A stretch of DNA of 64,000 bases, from positions 42,664,196-42,728,195 of the forward strand of contig NC_052618.1 in NCBI RefSeq assembly GCF_016545825.1. Direction: 5' to 3'. The stretch is from Eucalyptus grandis (Eukaryota > Streptophyta > Magnoliopsida > Myrtales > Myrtaceae). Position 1 is the stretch's first letter. Each line of letters starts with the position of its first letter. Below, in pieces: positions 45,836 to 56,600 of the stretch. The position numbers were made by a program, and so were the translations under genes. The notes beneath the pieces were generated by a model that had not been told where the DNA came from, did no database searches, and saw only the letters and a list, made by a program, of their open reading frames with translations.

Positions 45836-47244
45836 AGTAAGAATTTTCTCTAATTTTCTGAACCTTTGGAAAACCTTTTTTAAATATTTGAAATCTCTCT
45901 TTTTAAATAAACATTTTCCTTTGAAAGATAATCAGAATTTTCTTTCAAATCATCAAAACTTTTTTTCAGACTTTTAAACTTTTTTTTCCAAGAAACTTCA
46001 TGTTGCCTAAGCTTAGAATTTTCCTTTTTCAGTTCGAAAATCCTTTTAAGAGAGGATTTAAGGCTGAGGCAAAGTTCATCTATATACATAGAGACTTTAA
46101 CAGAAATATCTGAGTGACTAACCTCAAATTCTTTGTCAGAGTTTGAATCACTATCTGTTTCTAATTTTGGGTCTAACTCTAATTGTGCTATTAGACATAT
46201 GTTTGCAAATTCCTCTTCGCTTTCCTCAGATTCTGTGTCACTCCAGTTCTGCTTTAATGGTTTTCTTGTATTTTTTAGGCTTCCCCTTCTTCTTTTTCAA
46301 CAATGGACATTTTGGTCTAATATGCCCATTTTTCTTACACCAAAGCATATTACGTTCTTGCTAGTTTCAACAGCTTCCGTTGGTCTCTTCTGGGAATTTT
46401 GCATGCTTTGCTTCTTCCAATTCAGCATTCTTCTCTTTATGTTTAGTTTTTTGAATTTCTTTATCATAAATGTCAGCTCCTCATCGTCTATATCATCATC
46501 GGAATTTGTATCATCATAATCAATGTTAGACTTTAATGCAATTAATTTCTTACCTTTTGGATCTTCCTCATCATTAATCCGTTCCACTTCGTATGATTGA
46601 AGGGTGTATATTAGTTCGTCAACCGATAGAGGCATGATCCTTTGAGTTCCTCTGATTAAATTCTTCACATGATTCCAGTCCTTTGAAAGTCCACACAATA
46701 GTTTGTTAACTTTTATTGGTCTAGAAATTGGTTGACCTTGATAAGTCAAGCCATTCACAATTTCTATAAAGCGACTGAACATATCACAAATAGATTCTCC
46801 AGGCTTCATTCTAAAGGACTTATATTGTCCAAGTAGAATATTTTTCTTTGTCTCATTCACATGATCGGTCCCCTCATAAGTGACATGGAGTCTATTCCAT
46901 ACTTCTTTTGTTGTTTCATAGGAGGAGATTCGGTTGTATTCAGTGGGAGACAAGGCACAGTATAAAGAATAAATTGTTTTTGCATCAAGAGCTTGTCTCT
47001 TAATGATTTCAACTTGTGTGGATTCATCAACATCTTTTTCCATCACTTCTTTCCCTTTTTGTCTGAAGCTGATGTTACCTTCGGATTGATTCCTTTTTTC
47101 AACAATATCCCACTTCAGGGGATCTCTGGATCTGAGAAATGCCTTCATTTTGTTCTTCCACACATTATACTCATTTCCATTGAAATAAAGAGGTCCAGTA
47201 TTGCTCTGTCCTTCAACCAATCCTTGAGTCAAAATACTAGCCAT
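45836..47244 (-). pseudogene. copia gag (main part)
   Basis: The ATG at 47,244 opens 315 codons: MASILTQGLVEGQSNTGPLY, then YNVWKNKMKAFLRSRDPLKW (the gag N-terminal and UBN2-type region), EVWNRLHVTYEGTDHVNETK and KPGESICDMFSRFIEIVNGL. A frameshift occurs near 46,330 in the CCHC region (WCKKNGHIRPKCP in another frame). An acidic stretch and a coiled coil follow (46,089-45,880: LKSSLKRIFELKKENSKLRQ). It then breaks at the solo-LTR target duplication. The frame is unusually well kept compared with pol. Confidence 0.85.
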
Positions 47245-47311
47245 AGAAGATCTTTAGCTTAGAAGTAAAAAAAAACTTCAATAAAGTAAGCACATGAGCT
47301 CTAATACCAAT

Positions 47312-48316
47312 TGAAAGAGCTAGTTTAAACACCTAGAGGGGGGTGAATAGATGTAAAAACGGATTTTTCTAAAGATGCAGTAAGAATATTTTTCTTTTAA
47401 ACTAAGTCTATTAAACAATAGACTTTAAGTAAAGATTCAAACTCAAATAATATATTTTAAAATATGGCGAAACTTAATAGAATATCACAACAAATAAATT
47501 AAAGGAGTTCAGGAAAGAGAAGATGAACACAAGATTTATAGTGGTTCGGCTTAGATTAAGCTTATGCCCACTCTCCCACGCTGACAGCCTTTTAGCTGGA
47601 TTTCACTATGAATCGAAAGAGAATTACAGCAGTATAACACTGATTACCCATTAAAGAGATTTCTTTTCCTCTCACTAAGTCACTCCTTAATGTTTTTCTC
47701 TCTTTCAAATACACGTATGAGCACTCTTGATGAAGAATAAGTTATTTGAGAAGCTTCAGACTTTGAAATTCTAGCTTTTTTGTCTCTTTTTGAATGACTC
47801 AAAAAACCTCCTTAAATACTCCTTAATACCTTTATGACCATTGGCACTATTCAAATGAATTCTTCTAATCAACCCGTTTGACAGAATTAATCAAGGAGAT
47901 CTTGAGCCATTTGAAGATTGAGATGAAAGTCTCACAATCCTGGTCACCCATACAATCAGAATCTTGGTTTCCATAAATAGATTATTTCCATGTAAACTTG
48001 TTTTCAAATTGATTTTTCGGTTCCAAGATTGATTTCATCAATAATATCCAAAAAGGTAAGTGAGATTTCCATCCATAAAACCATATATATCTTGTCCATA
48101 CTGAGTCTTTGAAGGAAGAATAATAATCCTAAGTCTAATTATTTCTTCGATCTTCACTTGAGTTCAGTCTAGGTCTTCGTCAAGGTAGGGCAGACTTCTG
48201 ATGTAAGATAGACTTTGATAGAATTCTACAGAAGTCTAATATTCCTTAGAATGAGAATAAGAATATAAATAGAAAATTTTTGTCAACTTCAAAATCTAAT
48301 AGGAGTTTTCTCAACA
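47312..48316 (-). repeat. 5' LTR of the large copia element
   Basis: 1,005 bp. On minus it begins TGTTGAGAAAACTCCTATTAG and ends GCTCTTTCA beside the Met-tRNA primer-binding site. It pairs with 33,985-34,952. Confidence 0.88.
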
Positions 48317-48806
48317 ATCTCCCCATTTTTTATGGTGACGAAACTTTCATGCAAATTTAAACATTGTAACCTGCAAACCAACACTTTAACTGCACATAAT
48401 AATTTATAATAAGAATAGATCATTATAGAACTGAATAATATGGAATATGCATCCACAAAATGCATTAGTCTTAATAGTTCTGCAACAACAATCATTTAGA
48501 GTTCAAGCACTACAAAAGTTCAATCCACAACCACAAAAAGTTAACCATAAAAGTTCAAGCCAACACAACCAAGTTTAATCAAAATCAAAACAAGAACTTT
48601 AAATATGCTCTCATTCTCCCCCTTTTTGTCATTAGCAAAAAGATAAAGTCAGTCAGGAATAAAAAGATTAAATGAAAATATAGACTTCTGATGTGAGATA
48701 GACTTTGATAGAATTCCACAAAAGTATAATATTCCTCAAAATGATAATAAGAATAGAAATAGAAAAATTTTGTCAACTTCAAAATCTAATAAGAGTTTTC
48801 TCAACA
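48317..48806 (-). repeat. partial second copy: internal tail plus truncated LTR
   Basis: 48,317-48,678 repeats 34,953-35,315, the polypurine tract and tail that belong just inside a 3' LTR. It includes the minus-strand GACAAAAAGGGGGAGAATG motif. 48,679-48,806 repeats the first ~130 bp of the LTR (ending TCTCAACA on plus). The large element's 5' LTR is therefore followed by the 3' tail of another copy, not by host flank. Confidence 0.8.
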
Positions 48807-48877
48807 ATGGTGAATTGGGAGCTTTTTCCAATACAGGTATGTCCAAATCGAGGTTTTCATTAGAACGTGAAAGTTCT

Positions 48878-49185
48878 CAAAGATTGAGGGGGTAAGGAGA
48901 TTGATTGAGAAAGTTCTCTTATTCTTATACATACATACATAAGTTTTAAAAAAAAAAAAAATTAGAAAACGTTGCTCCAACCTTACGACTTTATTGAATC
49001 AATAAGTCTATAATCTAAGGAATCAAAATCAAATCAAATCCTATCTTCAATAAATAAAAAAATGTTCTTTCTAATTCTCGCAGAGTGAGGGGGCAAGGAG
49101 ATTAATCAAGAAAGTTCTCTTATTTCATACATAAATACATACATACATACATACATACATACATACATACATACATAAATACATA
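48878..49185 (-). repeat. LTR-related tandem array, reverse orientation, with TACA microsatellite
   Basis: About 1.5 units of the array seen at 22,862-23,483, in opposite orientation (AAAGTTCTCTTATTCTTATA, GAAAACGTTGCTCCAACCTT, AATCAAATCAAATCCTATCT, GAGTGAGGGGGCAAGGAGAT). It ends in a (TACA)n tract at 49,126-49,185, the insertion site of the next copia element. Confidence 0.85.
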
Positions 49186-50223
49186 TGTTGAGAATACTTC
49201 TGAAGTTATATTGTAGACTCTTGGCAAAGTCTATTCATTCCAAAAGTATTTCCCACTCTAATGCAATCCAAACTGAAACTGTATCCACAACGAGGATGAA
49301 ATTAGACTCGGATTTATTGATCTTGCAACAATGATTCAAAATGAATGCATTAGGAATTGATTCTACAATATACAGCTCTTTGGCGAAGAATCTCACTTAC
49401 CTTCTATAAATACATTAATGGAATCAATCACAAATTGATGAAATCAATCTTGAAGACTAGTTCCTTTTTTGGAAGCATCTACTTATAGAAACCTAAATTT
49501 TGATTGTATGGACGACTAGAATCAACAAATTTTTATCTCAATCTTCAAACGGCTACAAGATCTTCTTAATCGATTCTATCCAACGGATTGATTGGAAGAG
49601 AGTCCTCTAGAAAATGCTAACAGCTAGTGAGGTGTGGAGGAGTATTTAAAAATGTCATTCACTCTATTTGAGGTAGAGACGTGAAAATTGAAATTCCAAA
49701 ATCTAAACTCTTTCCAACTACTTCTTCATCGACGGTCCTTATAAATTGTATTCAAGAGAAAAAATCACAAAAAGAGTGAATTAATGAGTGAGGAGGGATC
49801 TTTCACTGAGTGTTTGCACTCAAAAATTGTACTTCTCTATTGATACTATAGTGAATTCTAGCCAAAAGACTATCAGCGTGAGATAGTGGACATATGCTTG
49901 ATCTAAGCCGAACTATTATAAATTTCATGTGCAATCTTTTCTTCCCTTAACTCTCTTTCTTTAAATATGTTGCATTCTTTTAGATATCGTAAAAATCAGT
50001 TCCATCTCTTATCTGATTCTGAACATTCATCAGAAGTTCAGTGACTTATTTATCAGACTTTGTTCGATACTCAAACTTTGTTCGAAATTTATTTTATTTA
50101 TCAAAGTCTCTTTTAAACACCTATTCACCCCCTCCCCATGTGTTTGTACTAGCATTATCAATTGGTATTAGAGCCATATGCTCATATGTTGAAGTATTTT
50201 TACTTCTGAACTAAAGATCTTCT

Positions 50224-50882
50224 ATGGCTAGTCGTTTAGCACCAAGACTCACGGAAGGGCAGAGCAACATTAGGCCACATTATTTTGATTAAAAAGAATA
50301 CAGTTTATAGAAGAATAAAATGAAAGCATTCCTAAAATCTAGAGATCCTCTAGAATGGGATATTGTGGAACAAGGAATTAACCCAAGGGCAACTTTTGCA
50401 TCTGACAAAGGAAAAGAAGTCTTAGACAAGGATGCTGAGGAAATCAATCAAGCAGAAATTACGAAGAGACTGGCTCTTGCAAAGGCGCATCTATTCTTTA
50501 TACTATGCTTTGTCCCCTACTGAATATAACATAATTTCTTCATGTGAAACAGTTAAAGAAGTTTGGGATAGACTTTGTGTCACCTATGAAGCAACATATC
50601 GTTTAAAGGAGACAAAAATAAATATCATGCTTGGCCAATATGAATCCTTCAAGATAAAGCTTAGAGAGTCTATTGGAGATATGTTAGGTCAATTTACAGA
50701 AATTGTCAATGGATTGGCATATCAAGGTGAACCAATTTCTGCCCCAATAAGGTTAACAAACTTCTGCAAGAACTTTCAAAGAATTGGAACCATGTGAAAA
50801 CATCAATCCGGGAGACACAAAGAATTTTGCCCCTCTCTATTGATGAGCTAATAAGCACTCTTCAATTGTACGAAGTAGAGTA
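50224..50882 (+). pseudogene. copia gag remnant of the deleted element
   Basis: The ATG at 50,224 opens MASRLAPRLTEGQSNIRPHY, matching gag of the large element (MASILTQGLVEGQSN). In-frame stops follow (near 50,290 and 50,310). KMKAFLKSRDPLEWDIVEQG and, in a shifted frame, YSLYYALSPTEYNIISSCET plus EVWDRLCVTYEATYRLKETK continue it. The end at 50,882 falls at the gag region just before the knuckle. Confidence 0.8.
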
Positions 50883-50887
50883 GATCA

Positions 50888-51925
50888 ATGACGAAGAGGA
50901 AAAGATTTCTTCTTCTTCTACAAGATGAAAAAGAGGAAGATGATGAAGACGAGACTATTTCTGATATTGTGGCAAATATTGCCATGAGAGACCCTATTGC
51001 TGGTATAGTTGATTCTAAAGAAGAAGAAGAAGACGAGAGTGAGAAAGATCCAGAAGAGGAAAGTGAATGAGAGGACATTGAAGAGAAAGAAAGTGAGGAA
51101 GATGACTCATATGAAGGAAAGGAGATGCAACTTTGAATAAGGAGTAGGAGTATTCTGATAAGGAATGAGATGATACAAGAGAACTTGATGAAAGAGATGC
51201 TAGAGAGAAGAACAAGGAAACTGGTCAACAAACCAATACTGGAAGAGAAAGAATCCAAGAAGGATAAGGAGTTCTTCCTCAAACTGAAGCCACTGAGATA
51301 GGGAGGGTAGGTGAGAAAACTCATTTTTATGACCAGATTGTAGAACTAGCTATAAGTGATGGTGTTAGTCAATCTCCTCCAAATGCAAAGGACATTTATG
51401 CATCTCATTTCCCTGAAGAATCTCCTAGAGGTCAGGACAAAAAGGATAATGTTTAGGGGGAGTAAGATACCTCAAATGTTCAGGTCAATATTCCTTCAAT
51501 TTTGGATACCCCTCCAATTCAACTTGCAGTGGCTAATGCCCAAACCGAACTAGATTCAAAATATCCCCGAATAGTGGCACTCTTTTTGGAGATTAAGGCA
51601 CAGCAGTATGGGATGAAGGTTGAAATGCAAAAATTGCATGCTGCTCTCGGTACTACTTCAAAATCTCTATCTTGAAAGGTACAGTCTCTTGATAACAAAG
51701 TCCAAAACATGAATTAGCAAGCCACTCGAAATTTGGCTAAGGTTGAGACTGTCTTCCATCAATTCCTAACCAAGCTTGAGGAGAACGTGCCGACTTTGGA
51801 GGATTTTCAACTCGTCCGTGATCCAAGGAACCCCTTATCTCTTTTCTATTTTCTTTATACTTGTTTGTTTTTCTCCTTTTTTGCTGTTGACAAAAAGAGA
51901 GAGACTTTTGCAGATTTGAAGTTTT
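50888..51925 (+). pseudogene. copia third-ORF remnant directly after gag
   Basis: An acidic, Glu/Ser/Asp-rich stretch (50,888-51,125) is followed by a coiled-coil-like end (51,560-51,925: VQSLDNKVQNMN, NLAKVETVFHQFLTKLEENV, PTLEDFQLVRDP), the tail motif shared with 1-177. Several stops (for example 51,068 and 51,674) interrupt it. Its place directly after gag shows that pol was lost by one internal deletion. Confidence 0.65.
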
Positions 51926-53163
51926 GACTTACTGGTTGTGTTTGCAGTTTGTGTTTTCTGTGCTTTACCGGTATGGTGTGTTTTTATGCTGACTTTATTG
52001 TGCAAACCAGACCTTAGAAAATGTTATTCGTATAATGCTTACTGTATATTATCTCAATGTATTATCTTGTATTGTTAAAGTAATGTTTTGCATGATAACA
52101 TTTCCATTACACTTAAATCTACATGAAGGTTTTGTCACCATAAAAAAAAGGGACAGATTGTTGCGAAAAGTCCTATCAAGTTTTAAAGTTGACAGAACTT
52201 TCTAGTTATTATTCTTATTTTGAATAATAGAATACTTCTAAAATTATACTGCAAACTCTTGCCAAAGTCTATTCATTCCAGAAGTATATCTCACTCTGAT
52301 GCAATCCATACTGAAATTTTGTCAAGAACGATGATGAAATCAAACTTAGATTTATTGATCTTGCAACAAGAATTCAGAATGAACACATTAGGAATTTATT
52401 CTACAACATCCAGCTCTATGGCAAAGAACCTCACTTACCTTCTATAAATACGTTAATGGAATCAATCTTGAAGACAAGTTCCTTTTTAAGAAGTATCTAA
52501 TTATGGAAATCTAGATTTTAATTGTATGGGCAATCAAAATTAGCGGATTCTCATCTCAATTTTTAAATGGCTACAAGATCTTCTTAATCAATTCTATTCA
52601 ACGGATTGATTGGAAGAAATTCCTCTAGAAAATGCTAACGGCTAGTGAGGCGTGAAGGAGCATTTAAAGTGGTCATTCAATCTATTTGAGGTAAAGACGT
52701 GAAATTGAAATTCCAAAATCTAAAATCTTTCCAACTACTTGTTCTCATCAGCGATCTTTATAAATTGTATTCAAGAGAAAAAAAAATCACAAAAAGAGTG
52801 GCCTAGTGAGTGAGGAGGGATCTTTCACTGAGTGTTTGCACTCAAAAATTGTACTTTTCTGTTGATGCTATAGTGAATTCCATCCAAAAGGCTGTTAGTA
52901 TGAGAGAATGGACGTAGGCTTGATCTAAGCCAAACCACTATAAATTTCGTGTGCAATTTCTCTTCCCTTCACTCTCTTTATTTAAATATGTTGCATTCTT
53001 TTAGATATTGCAAAAATCAGCTTCATCTCTTATCTGATTCAAAACATTCATCAGAAATCTGGTGACTTATTTATCAGATGTTGTTCAAATTTTATTTTAT
53101 TTATCAAAGTTTCTTATAAACACCTATTCATCCCCCCTCTAGATGTTTGTATTAGCATTATCA

Positions 53164-53351
53164 ACATACATACATACATACATACATACATACATACATA
53201 CAAAGGTATATAAAAACAGGTTTCTTTTTGGTTTTAAGAAAATGTTGCTCCAATCTTACAGCTTGATTGAATCAATTATCCATAATCTAATGAAATCAAA
53301 ATCAAATCAAATCCTATCTTCAATAAAATAAAAAAAAAATGATCTTTTTAA
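53164..53351 (-). repeat. rest of the reverse-oriented LTR-related array
   Basis: (TACA)n at 53,164-53,200, then one unit in reverse orientation (AAAATGTTGCTCCAATCTTA, AATCAAATCAAATCCTATCTTC, ATGATCTTTTTAATCTAC). It continues the array interrupted by the copia element at 49,186-53,163. Confidence 0.85.
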
Positions 53352-56338
53352 TCTACAGGTTGTTTCTTTGTAAGTCAAGATGTTGTTTTGCACAAAGATG
53401 TGCCCATTTTAAGATATGACATTTTCATCCCAATTCTCTATCTCAACATCAAATCATCATCAATTCTTATTAGAAGAAGATTTATTAGTGACTCCACAAC
53501 GTCTTCATTGCATGAAATCCCATATCTTCTGTGCCAGCCAATCCTAATACCTCGAATCAAGCAATCAAGTCTCCAATATTATCATTTGAAGAGAAAAACT
53601 ATTTGAATTGAATGATTTCTTATGAGTATTTGATATTCGAAGAAGTCTAAGATTGTTGAATATATCCTCTCAAGTTACTTGAAGATGCAATGTAGATTCA
53701 ATACAAAGAACATTTTTCTTCCTAATATTTAGAAATTAATAATTAATAAATAAAATAAAAATATTGCATTCATCCAATAAAAAGAAAATCGAGGATTAAA
53801 GTGAATTCTTTCTAAGACTTCTTTAGAAACCAATGGAACGACCAAACAAATGACTATTCATGATTCCCTAATTGAATCAATTACATATCAATTCCAAACT
53901 AGAGGAATGTTATGGTAAAACTTCGTTTGAAACAATGTGGTAGAAAGCAACGTGTGACTTGAAGGACATGTCAGTTGTGGATTCTTACACCCACCCTTTT
54001 TATTATATAGGAATGAAGGTGCTCTTGGCTCAACATCCTTTGTTCTGTTCCACTCGAAACCTCATTTTTTTTCTTGGGTTGTAGTGTAAGCAGTATGTGA
54101 TGTAGCTCGAGTAGAAAGTATTGATTCATTTCTTAGGGCAAGGATCTAGAGTTAGTGCCAATTAATAAGTTGGGACAACTTCGTAAGTGTAGCCTATTTT
54201 CAATTTCTAACTTGAAAGGATCCAATTCAAGCAAGTTTCAAATCCAAAAAAGGAAAATTTGTTGGAATTAGTGAAACTCTTTGATCAAAAGTGTATCTTG
54301 CGGGAATCAACCGTTTATGATTCTTTGATAGAAATAAATCAGAAAAAGAGTCGTGTCGCTGCCATTTTGAAACGATTAAAACACCGAAGTAATGTCTAAA
54401 CCCAATGATTCAAGGCAAAGATAAAATAATTTGGAACAAGGAAATATCTTTTTTTTTTATTGTCTCAACAACTAGATCAAGAATAAGGAGTCCAAATATA
54501 TTCTAAATGAGACAAAGAAAAAGGGGTTAGAGACCACTCAAAAAATCAAATACACAAGGATTTTCTTTTGAGCTATTTCACCTACTTCATCAGTAATATT
54601 GTTTATTGATGGATCTTCCTCACCAATTCCTCAACAAACAACTATTGAGCAACCTTGACCTTTGGTCGTCATATTCGCCCCCTACGTGGACCAAAGATTA
54701 CAAATGCCCCTCATTGGTTTCTCCATGTATACATTATCATGTATCCTTTCATGTCTCATTTAGTCGACTATCACTAGACCATGCATTGTATTAGTTGCAT
54801 ATTCGAGAAACATGAACCTTTTTCTTATGACGAAGCAACTTGGACCCATGCTAATAATAGGCTATGGAGGTAAAATTAAATGCCCACCTAGAAAATCATA
54901 CTCAAGACATTGTTTCCTTACCTTCACATTGAAGGCAATTGATTGCATATGGATAAAAAAATCCAGTACAAGGTAGATGGTTTTGGTGTACACTACAAGG
55001 CCCAATTAGGGGTTCATGCAATGAGAAGGTTTCAATTATCATGAGACTTCTTCTCTAGTCACCGACGAGGTAATTATTTATTCTCTTTTTATCTATTGTT
55101 GCATTTCACAATCAGCAACTGCATCAAATGTGCATCCAAAATGCTTTTCTCTGTGGCAATCTAGAAAAAAAAATTACATAGAGCTTTCACAGGGTTTACG
55201 AAGATAGGGGAAGTCTCAAGTATGTTGTCTCTGTAAATTTCTATATTGGCTTAAGTAGGCTTCTCGGCAATAGTATGTCAAATTTTAGCACTATAAACAT
55301 GAATATACCCTATTTATAGGGACTAAAGGTAAATCATCAATCTATTTATCCAATATATATTGATGATATACTTTGTTATGAGAAATGACGACCAGCTGTC
55401 AGAAAATTTGAAGAATATATGCACTCTACTTTCCGCATCAAATTTTGGGGCCTCCTAAATATTTTCTTGATACTGAGATTGCTTAGTCTGATAAGGGAAT
55501 CTGTCTTAGCTAACAGAAATTCATTTTCAAAATCATTTTAAAAGCAAGACTATCCAGATGCAAGCTAGCTATCATATCGACAAAGCAAAATAACAACACT
55601 TGACTATGATGTGGGTTCATCATCATCTAAGGAAGACCCACTACTTAAAGATCCGTCAGGCTATTAGCAACTCATCAGAAAGTTGATTTATCTTAGTATG
55701 ACCAAACCTAATATATGTTATTTAATGCAAATACTCAGTCAATTCATTCACAACCCCGAGCAATCCCATATGAATGCAATACTAAAGGTTGTAATATATT
55801 CAAAGAGATCCCCTAGACTTGGAATATTTTTATCTCATGATTGCGTGATGAAAAAGACAGCCTATTGCGATACGAACTATGCTGCTTGTCCACTTACCCA
55901 AAGATCTATCGCTATTTTTTGCATTAAATTGGGAAGATCTTTGATTTCATGGAAGACAAAGAAACAATCGGTTGTGTCATTATTGTCAGCCGAGTCAGAA
56001 TATCGAGTTATGGCAAAGATTGTTTGTGAATAGGTTAAATACAAGTTAAATACAGGGTTTACTTTTGAACCTTGGCGTGCAAGTCGATGGACCAAGCAAA
56101 TTGTTTTGTGACAATGACGCTGCACTCAAATTCTTTCATGAAAGAACAAAACATATAGAGATCTATTGTCATTTTGCTTGACATAAAATCCAATAAGTGA
56201 TGGTTATAACAAGTGGGATTGGAACTATGGAACAACCTGCAAACATTTTCATGAAACCATTTTGCCAAAGATAACACACATATCTACTAGGTAAGCTAGG
56301 CACCTTTGACATATACAAGCTACATCTTAAGGGAGAGC
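53352..56338 (+). pseudogene. copia integrase end-RT-RNase H half (Ale/Retrofit-like)
   Basis: Plus strand: 53,355-53,420 reads FFVSQDVVLHKDVPILRYD (integrase C-terminus, motif FVSRDVVFHE). 54,640-54,790 reads SSYSPPTWTKDYKCPSLVSP (linker before RT). About 55,352-55,500 gives YIDDILCYEK (YVDD is YIDD) and STFRIKFWGLLNIFLI. 55,683-56,033 is RNase H (IYLSMTKPNICYLMQILSQF, AYCDTNYAACPLTQRSIAIF, ISWKTKKQSVVSLLSAESEY). A purine-rich AAGGGAGAG (56,327-56,335) precedes the LTR. Stops, shifts and a large deletion in RT (between about 54,800 and 55,340) are evident. No gag or protease is on this side. Confidence 0.82.
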
Positions 56339-56600
56339 ATTGAAGATAGGATTTGATCTGATTCTGATTCCTTAGATTATGGACTAATTGATTCAATCAA
56401 TCTGTAAAATTAGATATTCAATCGGTAAAATAGGAAAATATTATCTTGTATATTTTTTCCTATTTGTATTTTCTTGTGTTATAAATATCATTATGTACAT
56501 GTACAAGTACTATTAAAAAGATACAATTACATCCACAACTCCTTTTCAATTTTTGTCATCTCTTCTTGAATTTCTGTCAATTTTCAAGTTTGAACTTGTT
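56339..56600 (+). repeat. copia 3' LTR, approximate right end
   Basis: Starts TGAAGATAGGATTTGATCTG after the purine tract. It contains a TATAAATATC box-like element (about 56,481) and then CAATTACATCC. The right end is not clear, and I saw no matching 5' LTR in the window. Its first ~80 bp are the sequence repeated in the tandem arrays. Confidence 0.65.

Larger units (their letters stand above)
33985..48316 (-). mobile_element. large Ty1/copia element with gag, pol and a third ORF (SIRE-like), with nested insertions
   Basis: The minus-strand element has a 5' LTR at 47,312-48,316, a primer-binding site TGGTATTAGAGCT (RC of about 47,298-47,310, complementary to initiator Met-tRNA), gag, protease, integrase, RT, RNase H, a third ORF, a polypurine tract (RC of about 34,953-34,967) and a 3' LTR at 33,985-34,952. 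The order PR-IN-RT-RH is the copia order. Insertions inside: a solo LTR at 41,467-45,830 (itself holding another) and a LINE fragment at 41,002-41,227. Without them the element is about 9.7 kb. Numerous stops and shifts make it non-autonomous. A matching target duplication was not found, because the right side runs into another partial copy. Confidence 0.88.
49186..53163 (+). mobile_element. internally deleted Ty1/copia element with perfect TSD
   Basis: The 5' LTR is 49,186-50,160 (975 bp), the primer-binding site TGGTATTAGAGCC at 50,163-50,175, the polypurine tract (AAAAAAAAGGGACAGAT, about 52,142-52,158) and the 3' LTR 52,159-53,163 (1,005 bp). Both sides carry ACATA (49,181-49,185 and 53,164-53,168). 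It inserted in a TACA microsatellite, so that duplication is weaker evidence than in unique DNA; the LTR, PBS and PPT order is decisive. The ~2-kb interior has a degraded gag and third ORF only. Protease, integrase, RT and RNase H are absent. Confidence 0.9.

Noticed and set aside
33980..48811. Target duplication for the large copia element (GAGGT against ATGGT)
   Set aside because: Only three of five bases agree and the right side is another partial copy, so no duplication is claimed.
48807..48877. Minus-strand reading like a copia linker (LDLDIPVLEKAPNSP)
   Set aside because: Too short and too loosely similar to call. It may be chance.
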